Positions 5,666 to 5,889 of a stretch of 5,889 bases of DNA are shown piece by piece. A model generated the notes under the pieces. That model searched no databases and was not told where the DNA came from. It saw only the letters and a list, made by a program, of their open reading frames with translations. Position numbers and translations under genes: made by a program. Numbering within the stretch: position 1 is the first letter of the stretch; each line of letters begins with the position of its first letter. The stretch comes from Deltaproteobacteria bacterium. Its GTDB lineage: Bacteria; Desulfobacterota; Dissulfuribacteria; Dissulfuribacterales; QOAL01. The DNA lies in NCBI GenBank assembly GCA_015486425.1, contig WFRQ01000240.1, positions 1 through 5,889 on the forward strand. Reading direction: 5' to 3'.

Positions 5666-5889
5666 TCAATGTGTATTTACCCATGCCATAAGGGTGCCTG
5701 CATCCATGGCGCCGGACTGCCGGGCTGCCTCACGGCCTCCTTTGAACAGTATCACAGTGGGTATGCTCTGTATACCGAACATGCCTGCAACCTGCCTGGC
5801 TTCCTCAGTGTTGACCTTGGCTACCCGTACATTTGGCTCAAGCTGTGCTGCTGCCTGTTCCATGGCAGGGGCCATCATTCTGCATGGTC
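5666..5889 (-). CDS. trxC: Thioredoxin (TrxC/thioredoxin-2-like), C-terminal part (5' end outside window)
   Basis: The gene runs off the right edge and 74 complete codons are visible. They begin PCRMMAP, the second half of the WCGPC redox site, so the resolving Cys (5882-5884) is inside the window and the attacking Cys is just outside. Further thioredoxin hallmarks are RVAKVNTEE, FGIQSIPT with the cis-proline, VILFKGGRE and a C-terminal helix ending AWVNTH. The wording of the active site and of the KVNTE...FGIQSIPT...GGREAARQSGAM stretch is closest to thioredoxin 2, which normally carries an N-terminal zinc ribbon; that part is not visible, so TrxC rather than TrxA is inferred. It is a cytoplasmic disulfide reductase reduced by thioredoxin reductase. 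It lies 88 nt upstream of cbpA on the same strand and may belong to the same stress operon. Confidence 0.87.
   Translation of the reverse strand, partial: PCRMMAPAMEQAAAQLEPNVRVAKVNTEEARQVAGMFGIQSIPTVILFKGGREAARQSGAMDAGTLMAWVNTH

Noticed and set aside
4933..5691. 252-codon open frame on the plus strand, opposite cbpA
   Set aside because: It lies antisense to a well-conserved J-domain protein, has no recognisable domain, and its length is explained by the codon pattern of cbpA on the other strand.

Overview
The window reads as chromosomal DNA from a Gram-negative, PEP-CTERM/exosortase-type bacterium of roughly 50% GC. A deltaproteobacterium (Desulfobacterota, possibly a sulfate reducer) is my best guess. 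The basis is a PEP-CTERM-like surface protein, a TrxC-CbpA-CbpM-HtpX stress cluster, and a short intergenic palindromic repeat of a kind I associate with that group. This placement is inference; no rRNA or other phylogenetic marker is present apart from Obg.

Layout, left to right. (1) 1-276, plus strand: C-terminal end of an M20-family peptidase of the PepT/YqjE type, cut by the window edge. (2) 276-380: degraded copy A of a ~105-bp inverted-repeat element, in the convergent gap between the peptidase and obg. (3) 412-1452, minus strand: complete obg GTPase gene, standing alone without the usual rplU-rpmA upstream. (4) 1453-1896: 444-bp divergent intergenic region holding intact copy B of the element (1642-1746, perfect 14-bp inverted ends), an 8-C tract and a possible -10 box. 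(5) 1897-3219, plus strand: a secreted 'choice-of-anchor A' protein with a ~17-residue repeat array (probable beta-solenoid) and a C-terminal PEP-CTERM-like sorting tail. (6) 3323-5889, minus strand: in transcription order trxC (C-terminal part), cbpA (class-C J-domain co-chaperone), cbpM (MerR-like CbpA modulator) and htpX (M48 membrane protease).

The minus-strand cluster is a proteostasis unit. cbpA and cbpM are 3 nt apart, and cbpM and htpX overlap by one base (TGATG), so those three are almost certainly co-transcribed. trxC lies 88 nt upstream and may share the transcript. Thioredoxin would repair oxidised proteins, CbpA with DnaK would refold clients under CbpM control, and HtpX would degrade damaged membrane proteins. 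The most distinctive items are the dispersed inverted-repeat element, whose two copies bracket obg in the same orientation, and the repeat-expanded choice-of-anchor A protein. I found no evidence for a wholly new defence or mobile system.
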